Notes: generated from the letters alone by a model not told the origin. DNA of 64,000 bases from Burkholderiales bacterium (GCA_024235735.1 JACKLU010000005.1:116154-180153); one strand, 5' to 3'. Counted from the stretch's first letter, positions 28,554 to 38,327 are shown. Made by a program: numbers and translations.

Positions 28554-29082
28554 AGCAGTCACAGTAGCGAGACCTTATGCTGATGCGGTTTATAAGCTGG
28601 CAATAGCCAAGAATGCATTGGGTGAATGGTCGGAGATGTTGCGTGATGCAACAGATATAGCAGCGAATGAAAATGTTAAAGCGCTGATAGACAATCCGTT
28701 AGTGACTGCACAGCAGTTATGTGAGTTGTTGCTTGAAATTGGCAAAAAACAATTCAATGCAGATGGACGTAAGTTTCTAAGCATACTCGCAGAAAATGGT
28801 CGTGTCGGCTTGCTGCCACAAATCCAATATTTGTTTGAGCAGTTAAAAGCGCAGCACGATGGTGTTCGCGAAGCAAGTATTGTATCTGCCTTCGAAATGA
28901 GCAGTAGTCAGCTAAGTAAAATGATTGGCGCATTAGAGCGAAAATTCAAGTGTAAAGTTGAAGCTAAAGTTCAAGTAGATTCTCGGTTAATCGGCGGAGT
29001 AATAATCGAGATCGGAGATGAAATATTCGATGCTTCTGTGCGCGGTAAGCTTGAAGCAATGGCAAATGCCCTTAAAAGCTAG
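28546..29082 (+). CDS. atpH: F1 ATP synthase subunit delta
   Basis: 178 residues. The family start (VARPYADAVYKLA) and the C-terminal motif (VDSRLIGGVIIEIGDEIFDASVRGKL) are clear. It links the b-stalk to the top of F1. Its start lies within the end of atpF, indicating translational coupling. Confidence 0.95.
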   Translation: MAEAVTVARPYADAVYKLAIAKNALGEWSEMLRDATDIAANENVKALIDNPLVTAQQLCELLLEIGKKQFNADGRKFLSILAENGRVGLLPQIQYLFEQLKAQHDGVREASIVSAFEMSSSQLSKMIGALERKFKCKVEAKVQVDSRLIGGVIIEIGDEIFDASVRGKLEAMANALKS

Positions 29083-29095
29083 GAGTTAAAAAGAA

Positions 29096-30637
29096 ATGCA
29101 GTTAAATCCATCCGAAATCAGTGAACTGATCAAAAACAGGATAGAAGGACTTGCTGATACAGCAGAAGTTCGTACGCAGGGAACTATCGTATCTGTTACA
29201 GACGGTATTGTTCGTATACATGGGTTGTCTGATGTGATGCAAGGCGAGATGCTTGAGTTTCCGGGCAATACATTTGGGCTGGCACTTAATCTGGAAAGAG
29301 ATTCGGTAGGCGCCGTTATCATGGGTTCATATGAGCACATTTCAGAAGGTGATACAGTAAAGTGCACCGGAAGAATTCTGGAAGTGCCAGTAGGAGACGG
29401 ATTGCTGGGGCGTGTTGTTAATGCGCTGGGTCAACCAATAGACGGGAAGGGGCCTATTACAGCTGACAAATCTGAACCCATCGAGAAAATTGCCCCGGGC
29501 GTTATTTGGCGGAAGTCAGTAGATCAACCTGTGCAAACAGGTTTAAAGTCGGTCGATTCAATGGTGCCGGTGGGAAGGGGGCAACGTGAATTGATTATTG
29601 GCGACCGGCAGACCGGAAAAACTGCTGTTGCGGTTGATGCGATCATCAATCAAAAAGGGCAGAACATGTTATGCATCTATGTGGCAATTGGTCAAAAAGC
29701 TTCGTCAATTGCAAACGTTGTGCGTAAACTTGAAGAGTTTGGCGCAATGGAATATACCATTGTGGTTGCGGCGACAGCCTCTGAGTCTGCAGCAATGCAA
29801 TTTATCGCGCCTTATTCCGGTTGCACGATGGGTGAATATTTTCGCGATAAGGGACAGGATGCATTAATAATTTACGATGATTTGACAAAACAGGCATGGG
29901 CGTATCGACAAATCTCGCTTCTCCTAAGAAGACCGCCGGGGCGTGAAGCGTATCCCGGAGACGTATTCTATTTGCATTCACGTTTATTGGAACGTGCTGC
30001 GCGTGTTAATGCGGAATATGTAGAAAAAAATACGAATGGCGCTGTAAAGGGTAAAACGGGTTCGCTTACTGCACTTCCAATTATTGAAACACAAGCTGGA
30101 GACGTGACGGCATTTGTGCCAACAAATGTTATTTCAATTACAGACGGACAGATTTTCCTCGAGACCGATTTGTTTAACGCAGGTATTCGTCCGGCAATTA
30201 ATGCGGGCGTTTCAGTCTCGCGTGTTGGTGGAGCAGCTCAGACAAAAGTCATTAAGAAACTGGGTGGTGGTATTCGTTTGGCGCTCGCTCAATACCGCGA
30301 ACTAGCAGCATTCGCACAGTTTGCATCAGATCTGGATGAAGCAACGAGGAAACAACTAGATCGCGGAAAAATGGCGACAGAACTGATGAAGCAACCTCAA
30401 TACGCAACATTAAGTGTTTCCGAGATGGCGCTGACTCTTTTTGCAATTAACAATGGTTATTATGACGATGTCGAAGTAAATAGAGCACTAGCTTTTGAGG
30501 CAGCTTTAAAGAGTTATATCCGAGGACAGCACGGGTCAATCCTGGATAAAATAGAAAGCACAAAAGATCTGGATGCAGAGACAGAGAAAAACCTTAAGGC
30601 TGCAATAGAAGAATTCAAAAAGAACGGAACATACTAG
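29096..30637 (+). CDS. atpA: F1 ATP synthase subunit alpha
   Basis: 513 residues, full length. The non-catalytic nucleotide site has P-loop GDRQTGKTA, and the family signature PAINAGVSVSRVGGAAQ is intact. It forms the alternating alpha3beta3 hexamer with AtpD. Preceded by AGGAG with good spacing, 13 bp after atpH. Confidence 0.98.
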   Translation: MQLNPSEISELIKNRIEGLADTAEVRTQGTIVSVTDGIVRIHGLSDVMQGEMLEFPGNTFGLALNLERDSVGAVIMGSYEHISEGDTVKCTGRILEVPVGDGLLGRVVNALGQPIDGKGPITADKSEPIEKIAPGVIWRKSVDQPVQTGLKSVDSMVPVGRGQRELIIGDRQTGKTAVAVDAIINQKGQNMLCIYVAIGQKASSIANVVRKLEEFGAMEYTIVVAATASESAAMQFIAPYSGCTMGEYFRDKGQDALIIYDDLTKQAWAYRQISLLLRRPPGREAYPGDVFYLHSRLLERAARVNAEYVEKNTNGAVKGKTGSLTALPIIETQAGDVTAFVPTNVISITDGQIFLETDLFNAGIRPAINAGVSVSRVGGAAQTKVIKKLGGGIRLALAQYRELAAFAQFASDLDEATRKQLDRGKMATELMKQPQYATLSVSEMALTLFAINNGYYDDVEVNRALAFEAALKSYIRGQHGSILDKIESTKDLDAETEKNLKAAIEEFKKNGTY

Positions 30638-30640
30638 GCC

Positions 30641-31519
30641 ATGGCTGGTAGTAGAGAGATTCGTAATAAAATCAAGAGTGTAAAAAATACTCAAAAGATT
30701 ACGCGTGCAATGGAAATGGTGGCTGCGTCTAAAATGCGTAAGGCACAGGAACGCATGAAAAAAGCAAGGCCTTACGGAGAAAAAATCCGGAATGTTGCCG
30801 CGCACATGAGCAAAGCTAATACTGAGTATCGTCATCCATTCTTGATTGAACGCGATACTGTAAAGCGCATAGGCATAATAGTGGTCACATCGGATAAAGG
30901 CTTATGTGGCGGGCTGAATACTAATGTGCTTCGTCGTGCTTTGAGTGAGATGAGAAAGTGGCAAACTGAAGGCGAGGAAATTGAGGTTTGTTGCATTGGG
31001 AATAAAGGCCTCGGGTTTATGAGTCGTATCAGGGCTAACATCATTTCCCAAGTGATCGGTTTGGGCGACACGCCAGACATGGAAAGACTCATTGGCGCAG
31101 TTAAAGTGGTTCTGGACGGATATACAGAGGATCGATTTGATAGGGTTTATATTCTATATAATCGCTTTGTAAACACCATGAAACAAGAACCCGTAATGGA
31201 GAAGCTGCTGCCACTGTCAGACGATAAAATGCAGTTGGGATCGGAATCATCATCTAAAGTCACGTGGGATTATATCTATGAACCGGAAGCTAAGCCTGTA
31301 ATCGATGATGTTATGGTTCGTTATGTGGAAGCGCTTATTTATCAGGCAGTAACCGAAAATATGGCATCCGAGCAATCAGCACGAATGGTGGCTATGAAAG
31401 CCGCATCAGATAACGCTGGCAATGTTATTGATGAATTGACGTTGATTTATAATAAATCACGTCAAGCAGCAATTACCAAGGAATTGTCCGAGATCGTGGG
31501 TGGCGCGGCAGCAGTTTAA
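30641..31519 (+). CDS. atpG: F1 ATP synthase subunit gamma
   Basis: 292 residues. The N-terminal helix (REIRNKIKSVKNTQKITRAM), the central SDKGLCGGLN and the C-terminal YNKSRQAAITKELSEIVGGA are diagnostic for the rotating shaft subunit. It starts three bases after atpA. Confidence 0.98.
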   Translation: MAGSREIRNKIKSVKNTQKITRAMEMVAASKMRKAQERMKKARPYGEKIRNVAAHMSKANTEYRHPFLIERDTVKRIGIIVVTSDKGLCGGLNTNVLRRALSEMRKWQTEGEEIEVCCIGNKGLGFMSRIRANIISQVIGLGDTPDMERLIGAVKVVLDGYTEDRFDRVYILYNRFVNTMKQEPVMEKLLPLSDDKMQLGSESSSKVTWDYIYEPEAKPVIDDVMVRYVEALIYQAVTENMASEQSARMVAMKAASDNAGNVIDELTLIYNKSRQAAITKELSEIVGGAAAV

Positions 31520-31544
31520 AACTAAAAGTATTTGGGATAAAACA

Positions 31545-32924
31545 ATGAGTCAAGGAAAAATTGTTCAGTGTATTGGTGCGGTTGTAGACGTTGAATTTGA
31601 TCGAGGATCTATACCAAAAGTATATGATGCGCTGATCATGGAAGGATCCGATCTGACATTGGAAGTGCAGCAGCAGCTCGGTGATGGAATTGTGCGTACA
31701 ATTGCGCTGGGATCTTCAGATGGATTGCGTCGCGGCATGATTGTAAAAAATACAGGTGCTGAGATAAAAGTACCTGTTGGTCCAAAAACACTGGGAAGAA
31801 TTATGGATGTTTTAGGCAGACCGATCGATGAACAGGGCAGCATTGGATCAGATCAAGTTATGTCTATTCATCGTAAAGCACCGGCATTCGATGAACTGTC
31901 CGCTTCGACCGAATTACTGGAAACCGGAATCAAAGTTATTGATTTAATATGCCCATTTGCAAAGGGTGGTAAAGTTGGTTTATTCGGCGGCGCGGGTGTT
32001 GGTAAAACAGTTAACATGATGGAGCTTATCCGCAACATCGCAATTGAGCATAGCGGATATTCAGTATTTGCAGGTGTTGGGGAAAGAACACGTGAAGGAA
32101 ACGACTTTTATCATGAAATGAAAGATTCCAATGTTCTGGATAAGGTTGCGCTTGTTTATGGTCAGATGAATGAACCACCAGGAAACAGACTCCGTGTGGC
32201 ATTGACAGGACTAACAATGGCAGAATCATTCCGGGATGAGGGAAGAGATGTTTTGTTCTTTGTTGATAACATATACCGGTATACTTTAGCGGGAACTGAA
32301 GTGTCAGCATTGCTTGGACGGATGCCTTCAGCAGTGGGATATCAACCGACACTGGCGGAAGAAATGGGACGTCTGCAAGAACGCATTACTTCGACGAAAA
32401 CAGGCTCTATTACTTCAATACAAGCTGTCTATGTACCAGCGGATGACTTGACAGATCCTTCGCCAGCGACGACATTCGGGCACTTGGACGCAACAGTCGT
32501 ATTGTCGCGTGACATTGCATCTCTTGGGATTTACCCGGCGGTTGATCCGCTGGATTCCACTTCACGACAACTCGATCCGCTTGTTGTGGGTGAAGAGCAT
32601 TACAATACGGCACGACAAGTTCAACAAACATTGCAACGTTACAAGGAGCTGCGGGATATTATTGCGATCCTCGGTATGGACGAATTGTCGGCAGAAGATA
32701 AACTGGCTGTCAGTCGCGCGCGTAAAATTCAACGGTTCTTATCACAGCCCTTCAACGTGGCTGAAGTATTCACAGGCTCGCCCGGCAAATATGTGCCATT
32801 GAAAGAAACCATCAAAGGTTTCAAAGGCATAGTAACAGGCGAATACGATGAATTGCCGGAACAAGCTTTTTATATGGTTGGTGGCATAGAAGAGGCCGTT
32901 GAGAAAGCTAAAAACATTCAATAG
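31545..32924 (+). CDS. atpD: F1 ATP synthase catalytic subunit beta
   Basis: 459 residues from the ATG at 31545 (MSQGKIVQ). A longer frame from 31500 would overlap atpG and does not match the family. P-loop GGAGVGKT, catalytic region GERTREGNDFYHEM and signature PSAVGYQPTLAEEMG are intact. It carries out ATP synthesis and hydrolysis on F1. Confidence 0.98.
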   Translation: MSQGKIVQCIGAVVDVEFDRGSIPKVYDALIMEGSDLTLEVQQQLGDGIVRTIALGSSDGLRRGMIVKNTGAEIKVPVGPKTLGRIMDVLGRPIDEQGSIGSDQVMSIHRKAPAFDELSASTELLETGIKVIDLICPFAKGGKVGLFGGAGVGKTVNMMELIRNIAIEHSGYSVFAGVGERTREGNDFYHEMKDSNVLDKVALVYGQMNEPPGNRLRVALTGLTMAESFRDEGRDVLFFVDNIYRYTLAGTEVSALLGRMPSAVGYQPTLAEEMGRLQERITSTKTGSITSIQAVYVPADDLTDPSPATTFGHLDATVVLSRDIASLGIYPAVDPLDSTSRQLDPLVVGEEHYNTARQVQQTLQRYKELRDIIAILGMDELSAEDKLAVSRARKIQRFLSQPFNVAEVFTGSPGKYVPLKETIKGFKGIVTGEYDELPEQAFYMVGGIEEAVEKAKNIQ

Positions 32925-32939
32925 AACGGATACAAATTA

Positions 32940-33362
32940 ATGGGTACTATTTTCCACCTCGATATCGTCAGCGCCGAAGAGTCTATCTACTCAGGGCCAG
33001 TTGAATTTTTGGTTGCTCCAGCGCAAATCGGCGAACTAGGCATTTATCCACGCCATACTCCTTTACTTACCCGAATTAAATCCGGTATGGTGCGGATAAA
33101 AGCACAACTAAAAGAAGAAGAGCTGGTTTATGTTTCAGGCGGTATGCTTGAAGTACAGCCCGACGTAGTAACAATACTTGCAGACACTGCGATACGTAGC
33201 CATGATCTGGATGAAGCAAAGGCCATCGAAGCAAAGCGTGCCGCCGAGGAGGCTATGAAAGACAAAGCTTCGGAATTGGATTACGCGAAAGCACAAGCTG
33301 AGCTGATGGAAGCTGTATCGCAGTTGGCGGCTATAGAAAAATTGAGAAAGCGGAGACATTAG
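32940..33362 (+). CDS. atpC: F1 ATP synthase subunit epsilon
   Basis: 140 residues: an N-terminal beta sandwich (HLDIVSAEESIYSG, GELGIYPRHTPLLT) and a C-terminal helical hairpin rich in Ala, Glu and Lys that can inhibit ATP hydrolysis. Last gene of the operon; a strong terminator follows 20 bp later. Confidence 0.97.
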   Translation: MGTIFHLDIVSAEESIYSGPVEFLVAPAQIGELGIYPRHTPLLTRIKSGMVRIKAQLKEEELVYVSGGMLEVQPDVVTILADTAIRSHDLDEAKAIEAKRAAEEAMKDKASELDYAKAQAELMEAVSQLAAIEKLRKRRH

Positions 33363-33381
33363 TACACTATCTAAGTGGATT

Positions 33382-33415
33382 AAAAAGGGCGACGATCAGG
33401 GTCGCCTTTTTTTTT
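33382..33415 (+). terminator. Intrinsic terminator of the atp operon
   Basis: AAAAAGGGCGAC and GTCGCCTTTTT form a GC-rich stem flanked by A and T runs; the tail is TTTTTTTTT. It stands between atpC and glmU, so glmU probably has its own promoter in the 96 bp that follow. Confidence 0.85.
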
Positions 33416-33511
33416 ATCATAAATACTCAATAACAAAATACGCTCATTTTAACTATCTGATCGATTCTAGAGTAATTCCGGAAACCGATAAAATATAAGT
33501 TTTTCTACCTA

Positions 33512-34894
33512 ATGAAGCAAATGAGATCAAAATTGCATATAGTGATACTGGCAGCTGGTATTGGTAAACGCATGAAATCTTCACGGCCAAAAGTGCTGCA
33601 TGAATTGGCTGGAAAACCGATGCTTTCGCATGTAATAGAATCTGCGCGAGCGTTGCAGCCTTATCGGGTTTGCATAGTCATCGGACATGGCGGTGAACAG
33701 ATCATCGAACGTTTTAGCACGAACGATCTCATTTGGGCGGAACAGAAGCCCCAGCTTGGTACGGGGCATGCTTTATTGCAGGCCTTGCCTGAACTTGATG
33801 AAGAAGGAGCAACTTTAGTTTTGTATGGGGATGTTCCATTAGTGCGCGTGGAGACACTCAGCAAGCTTGTTCAGGCTGGTTCTGGCGACAAGTACGCGAT
33901 ACTTACAACTGCACTTGAAAATCCATACGGTTACGGGAGAATTATCAGAAATGGAGACACACGTGCGATAACGTGCATTGTTGAAGAAAAAGATGCCACT
34001 GAAGCGCAACGCCTGGTGAACGAAGTCAATACAGGAATAATGTACATTCCCAATCGGAAATTACATACCTGGTTGCCGAAACTCAAAAATGATAATGCGC
34101 AAAAAGAGTATTATTTGACTGATCTGATTAAATTGGCTGTCGCTGAAAATATTCCGATCGTTTCGGCGCAGCCGGACTACAACTGGGAAATTCTGGGCGT
34201 CAATAGCCGAGCCCAAATGGCCGAATTGGAGCGCATTTATCAAAAGGAAAACGCGAGCAGATTACTGGAGGAAGGCGTGACACTCTACGATCCATCGCGC
34301 ATAGATATCCGCGGACAGCTGGAATGCGGCAGTGACGTGGAGATAGACGTCAATTGCCTGTTCGAAGGTCATGTAAAACTGGGCAATAGCGTTAAAATAA
34401 TGGCAAACTGTGTGTTAAAAAATGTCACGGTTGCTGATGGCACGGTCATTCAGCCTTTCTCGCATATAGAAAATTCAGCTATTGGCGCAAACTGCAGAAT
34501 CGGCCCTTATTCAAGAATACGCCCTAACACGAATCTCAATGACAATGTGCACATTGGGAACTTCGTTGAAATCAAGCAAAGTGTTATAGCTGAGGGCAGC
34601 AAGGTTAATCACTTGAGTTATATCGGCGATACGGTGATGGGAAGCAACGTCAACGTTGGCGCCGGCACGATTACATGTAACTACGATGGCGCGCATAAAC
34701 ATCAAACCATTATTGAAGATAATGTATTTATCGGTTCAGATACACAACTGGTTGCACCGGTAAAAATATCTCGAGGGACGACTATAGGCGCAGGCTCGAC
34801 AATTACCAAGGATACGCCGGAAAACGAATTGACTTTATCAAGAGTCAAGCAAGTGACATTGACAGGATGGAAACGTCCGTCCAAACAGAAATGA
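33512..34894 (+). CDS. glmU: Bifunctional GlcN-1-P acetyltransferase / UDP-GlcNAc pyrophosphorylase
   Basis: 460 residues. The N-terminal nucleotidyltransferase has VILAAGIGKRMKSSRPKVL and LYGDVPLV; the C-terminal half is a left-handed beta-helix of hexapeptide repeats ending in INVGAG-type turns (SNVNVGAGTITCNYDGAHKH). It makes UDP-GlcNAc for peptidoglycan and LPS from GlcN-1-P, acetyl-CoA and UTP. The start may be ATG 33512 or 33521. glmS follows after a small inserted element, so the two steps of amino-sugar synthesis are neighbours. Confidence 0.96.
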   Translation: MKQMRSKLHIVILAAGIGKRMKSSRPKVLHELAGKPMLSHVIESARALQPYRVCIVIGHGGEQIIERFSTNDLIWAEQKPQLGTGHALLQALPELDEEGATLVLYGDVPLVRVETLSKLVQAGSGDKYAILTTALENPYGYGRIIRNGDTRAITCIVEEKDATEAQRLVNEVNTGIMYIPNRKLHTWLPKLKNDNAQKEYYLTDLIKLAVAENIPIVSAQPDYNWEILGVNSRAQMAELERIYQKENASRLLEEGVTLYDPSRIDIRGQLECGSDVEIDVNCLFEGHVKLGNSVKIMANCVLKNVTVADGTVIQPFSHIENSAIGANCRIGPYSRIRPNTNLNDNVHIGNFVEIKQSVIAEGSKVNHLSYIGDTVMGSNVNVGAGTITCNYDGAHKHQTIIEDNVFIGSDTQLVAPVKISRGTTIGAGSTITKDTPENELTLSRVKQVTLTGWKRPSKQK

Positions 34895-34897
34895 CAA

Positions 34898-35038
34898 GAG
34901 ACCTTTGCACGGTGTCATGAGCGGTGCGAGAATAAGGCAAAAATTTGCGAAAAAGCGGAGTTTACACGGGGTAAATGAGCATTTTTCGCAAATTTTTAAC
35001 GTGATTATCGTACCGCGTAGTAACCGTGCAAAGGTCTC
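34898..35038. mobile_element. MITE-like element between glmU and glmS
   Basis: 141 bp with perfect 15-bp terminal inverted repeats (GAGACCTTTGCACGG at 34898-34912, its complement at 35024-35038). The direct repeat GACAA lies immediately outside both ends and looks like a 5-bp target-site duplication. An inner inverted repeat (AAAAATTTGCGAAAAA and its complement) would fold most of the element into a hairpin. It has no coding capacity. It starts three bases after the glmU stop codon. Confidence 0.8.
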
Positions 35039-35082
35039 GACAAATCAGAATTCAGGTCATAGTGGAATAAAAGGAGTTTGAA

Positions 35083-36930
35083 ATGTGCGGTATTGTGGGT
35101 GCAATTGCTGAGAAAAATATAGTTCCGGTGCTGCTGGAAGGATTGTTCAGTCTGGAATATCGCGGCTATGATTCCGCTGGTCTGGTGATAACCAATAACG
35201 GTCTGCACAGACTCCGCACGGCCGGTCGAGTCGCAGAACTGGAAAAGAAAGTTGCCGAACAGAAAGCTAATGGGTTTGCAGGTATCGCACATACGCGCTG
35301 GGCTACCCATGGTGAGCCATCAGAACGTAATGCACACCCGCATCTTTCCAGTAGGGAATCAAAAATTGCTGTTGTTCATAACGGTATTATCGAGAATCAT
35401 GAAATCATGCGTAAGCGCCTGCAGGCTGAAGGTTTTCAGTTCGATTCAGATACCGATACCGAAGTTATTGCACATTTAATCGCGTTTCATTTGAGAAAAT
35501 CGGACAGCTTGCTGAAGGCGGTGGGGCTGTCAATCTCGGAATTGCAAGGCGCCTATGCAATTGCGGTTATCGAAGAAATCCACCCTGAACGAATTGTCGT
35601 CGCCCGTAACGGCGCACCGCTGCTGCTTGGATTGGGAGAAAATGGCAATTATGCCGCTTCCGATGCTTCAGCCTTATTAAAAACGACGCGCAACATGGTG
35701 TATCTGGAAGATGGCGATATCGCTGAACTCTACAGAGATCGTTACGCTGTTTATGACTGCAAAAATGGAATTGTCGGTCCAGAGATTAGCCGCCCTGTAC
35801 ATCAAAGTGATTTGACCTGCGATGCGATTGATTTGGGGCCTTATGAACACTTCATGCAAAAGGAAATTTTTGAACAGCCAGGCGCAGTAGCCAATACGCT
35901 GGAAATGGTACTTAATGCGCAAGCCATTTCACCCGGCTTATTTGGCAGCGCTGCTGAAAAGATTTTTTCGCAAACGAAGGGCTTGTTGATATTGGCTTGT
36001 GGCACCAGTTATCATGCCGGACTGGTGGCCCGTTACTGGCTCGAAACCATAGCAGGCTTACCCTGCACCGTTGAAATAGCCAGTGAATATCGTTACCGTG
36101 ATCCTATAGCCGATGCGCATACGCTCGTGGTCGGCATCTCGCAATCCGGCGAAACAGCGGACACGCTGGCAGCCATGAGTTACGCAAAAACGCTCGGCCA
36201 CCTGCATAGCCTGGCGATCTGTAATGTGGCTGAAAGCGCACTGATCAGGCAAACCGATCTGCGTTTTCTGACCCGTGCCGGCCCTGAAATCGGCGTTGCT
36301 TCAACAAAGGCTTTTACCACGCAACTGGCGTCACTACTTTTGCTGACCACTGTGCTGGCGAAAATGCGAAATAAATTGCCTCCTGAGAAGGAAACATCTG
36401 TGATTGCGGCGTTGCGTCATTTGCCCGCAGCGTTGCAATCAACCTTACAGATAGAACCGGAAGTGCAGGAATGGTCGCAACGATTCTCGGAAAAGCGGCA
36501 TGCGCTATTTCTCGGACGCGGTGTGCATTACCCGATAGCCATGGAAGGCGCATTGAAACTTAAGGAAATTTCATATATTCATGCCGAAGCTTACGCATCG
36601 GGTGAACTGAAGCACGGGCCGCTGGCGCTGGTAGACAGAGAAATGCCCGTGGTCGCCATCGCACCGAATGATCAACTGCTGAGTAAACTGAAATCAAATT
36701 TACAGGAAGTGCATGCGCGCGGCGGCGAGTTATATGTGTTCGCGGATGCCGATACGCAGATTGAAGAAAGCGATCAGATTCATGTTATAAGGCTCGCGGA
36801 ACATGCAGGCATTCTGAGCCCGATTCTGCATACGATTCCACTGCAACTACTGGCCTATCATGTGGCGCTGGTAAAAGGCACCGATGTGGATAAACCGCGC
36901 AATCTCGCCAAAGCAGTAACCGTGGAATGA
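35083..36930 (+). CDS. glmS: Glucosamine-fructose-6-phosphate aminotransferase (isomerizing)
   Basis: 615 residues. The N-terminal Ntn glutaminase begins MCGIVGAIAE, so Cys2 becomes the nucleophile, and contains THGEPSERNAHPH. Two SIS sugar-isomerase domains follow (LACGTSYHAGL; GISQSGETADTLAA; IGVASTKAFTTQ), and the end is DKPRNLAKAVTVE. It uses glutamine and fructose-6-P to make GlcN-6-P, feeding GlmU. AGGAG precedes the ATG. No ribozyme-like leader could be recognised; the upstream space is taken by the MITE. Confidence 0.97.
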   Translation: MCGIVGAIAEKNIVPVLLEGLFSLEYRGYDSAGLVITNNGLHRLRTAGRVAELEKKVAEQKANGFAGIAHTRWATHGEPSERNAHPHLSSRESKIAVVHNGIIENHEIMRKRLQAEGFQFDSDTDTEVIAHLIAFHLRKSDSLLKAVGLSISELQGAYAIAVIEEIHPERIVVARNGAPLLLGLGENGNYAASDASALLKTTRNMVYLEDGDIAELYRDRYAVYDCKNGIVGPEISRPVHQSDLTCDAIDLGPYEHFMQKEIFEQPGAVANTLEMVLNAQAISPGLFGSAAEKIFSQTKGLLILACGTSYHAGLVARYWLETIAGLPCTVEIASEYRYRDPIADAHTLVVGISQSGETADTLAAMSYAKTLGHLHSLAICNVAESALIRQTDLRFLTRAGPEIGVASTKAFTTQLASLLLLTTVLAKMRNKLPPEKETSVIAALRHLPAALQSTLQIEPEVQEWSQRFSEKRHALFLGRGVHYPIAMEGALKLKEISYIHAEAYASGELKHGPLALVDREMPVVAIAPNDQLLSKLKSNLQEVHARGGELYVFADADTQIEESDQIHVIRLAEHAGILSPILHTIPLQLLAYHVALVKGTDVDKPRNLAKAVTVE

Positions 36931-37058
36931 TGAAGCTAACAGCGATTTTTTATTTTCGCTCTGTTTGGCAAACAACACTTGCAGCATTGGACGAATACTT
37001 TATCCCGAACTGATGCAATGGTAAGATAAGCTCTTCCACATCAAAGAGAAAGATATCC

Positions 37059-37784
37059 ATGGCTGGTCATAGTAAATGGGCTAATATCAAGCATAAAAAA
37101 GCCGCGCAAGACGCCAAGCGCGGCAAGATTTTTACCCGACTCATCAAGGAAATTACCGTTGCAGCTCGCCTGGGTGGCGCCGATCCAGACAGTAATCCTC
37201 GCCTACGGTTGGCAATGGACAAGGCGTTTAGCCATAACATGCCGAAAGACAATGTTGAGCGCGCCATCAAGCGCGGCAGCGGCGATCTCGAAGGCGTGAA
37301 TTATGAAGAAATTCGTTATGAAGGCTATGGTGTTTCGGGTGCGGCGGTTATGGTCGATTGCATGACGGACAACCGCGTGCGGACTGTATCCGATGTACGG
37401 CATGCCTTTACCAAATATGGCGGCAATCTGGGAACCGACGGATCAGTCGCTTTTTTGTTCAAACATTGCGGGCAATTTCTGTTCGCGCCGGGCACCAGCG
37501 AGGAGAAACTCATGGATGCCGCTCTGGAAGCGGGCGCCGAGGATGTCATAACCCATGAAGATGGCAGCATAGAAGTCATTACCGCGCCGTATGAATTTAT
37601 TGCCGCAAAAGATGTTTTGGAAAAAGCGGGATTCATTGCAGAGATAGCTGAAGTAACCATGAAGCCGATGAATGAAGCGCTGATGTCTGGAGATGATGCG
37701 GCTAAAATGCAAAAGCTGCTGGATGCGCTGGAGAGTCTCGATGATGTGCAGGCCGTGTATACCACCGCAGTACTTGAAGAATAA
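37059..37784 (+). CDS. yebC: YebC/PmpR-family protein (putative transcription or translation factor)
   Basis: 241 residues, MAGHSKWANIKHKKAAQDAKRG at the start and GTDGSVAFLFKHCG in the middle, both highly conserved. Members bind DNA or the ribosome; recent work in other bacteria links them to translation of proline-rich stretches. It lies directly upstream of ruvC, the usual arrangement in many proteobacteria. Confidence 0.95.
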   Translation: MAGHSKWANIKHKKAAQDAKRGKIFTRLIKEITVAARLGGADPDSNPRLRLAMDKAFSHNMPKDNVERAIKRGSGDLEGVNYEEIRYEGYGVSGAAVMVDCMTDNRVRTVSDVRHAFTKYGGNLGTDGSVAFLFKHCGQFLFAPGTSEEKLMDAALEAGAEDVITHEDGSIEVITAPYEFIAAKDVLEKAGFIAEIAEVTMKPMNEALMSGDDAAKMQKLLDALESLDDVQAVYTTAVLEE

Positions 37785-37808
37785 TTTTATAAACGGACAG
37801 GTGAGCGT

Positions 37809-38327
37809 ATCCGGATACTCGGCATAGATCCTGGTTTGCGCGTTACCGGATTTGGCGTCATTGACCACCATGTCCATCAGTTGACTTATGTCGGCAGTGG
37901 TTGTGTCAGAACAACCGAAGGTTCCCTACCTTGTCGTCTGAAATTGATCATGGATAGCCTGCGCGAAATCATTCTGCGCTATCGTCCTGATCAGGTCGCT
38001 ATTGAGCAGGTTTTTTTCAATGTCAATCCTAAATCGACGCTTTTGCTGGGTCAAGCAAGAGGTGCTGCCATTTGCGCCGCAGTGCTCGATGATCTTGAAG
38101 TGGCTGAATATACTGCGTTACAAATCAAGCAAGCCGTGGTCGGTAATGGGCATGCACATAAAAGCCAGGTGCAGGCCATGGTGATACGGCTATTAAACCT
38201 GGCGAGCAAACCTGGCGCGGACGCTGCGGATGCGTTGGCCTGCGCGATATGTCACGCGCACAGCGGATCGGGACTGGTCGAAATCGGCAGGATGAACATG
38301 CGCATGAAAAGAGGGCGACTGGTATGA
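37809..38327 (+). CDS. ruvC: Holliday junction resolvase RuvC with a non-standard start
   Basis: 172 residues if read from ATC at 37809. The family start ILGIDPGLRVTGFGVI carries the first catalytic Asp and lies upstream of the first in-frame TTG (37836), so translation must begin earlier. Between the in-frame yebC stop (37782-37784) and that point there is no ATG, GTG or TTG; the only candidates are ATC 37809 and ATA 37815, with AGGTGAG just upstream. The other acidic residues (AIEQVFF; GADAADALA) are intact. It cuts Holliday junctions with RuvAB. A rare start codon, a mutation or a sequence error would all explain this. Its stop overlaps the ruvA start (ATGA). Confidence 0.88.
   Translation: MRILGIDPGLRVTGFGVIDHHVHQLTYVGSGCVRTTEGSLPCRLKLIMDSLREIILRYRPDQVAIEQVFFNVNPKSTLLLGQARGAAICAAVLDDLEVAEYTALQIKQAVVGNGHAHKSQVQAMVIRLLNLASKPGADAADALACAICHAHSGSGLVEIGRMNMRMKRGRLV

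Noticed and set aside
31500..31544. Upstream extension of atpD
   Set aside because: It would add 15 residues not found in beta subunits and overlap atpG; ATG 31545 matches the family start.
34895..35082. Possible glmS ribozyme in the leader of glmS
   Set aside because: The ribozyme is known from Gram-positive and a few other groups; this leader is fully explained by a transposon-like element with target duplication.
36939..36967. Imperfect hairpin after glmS
   Set aside because: The stem is short and bulged and no T run follows, so I do not call it a terminator.
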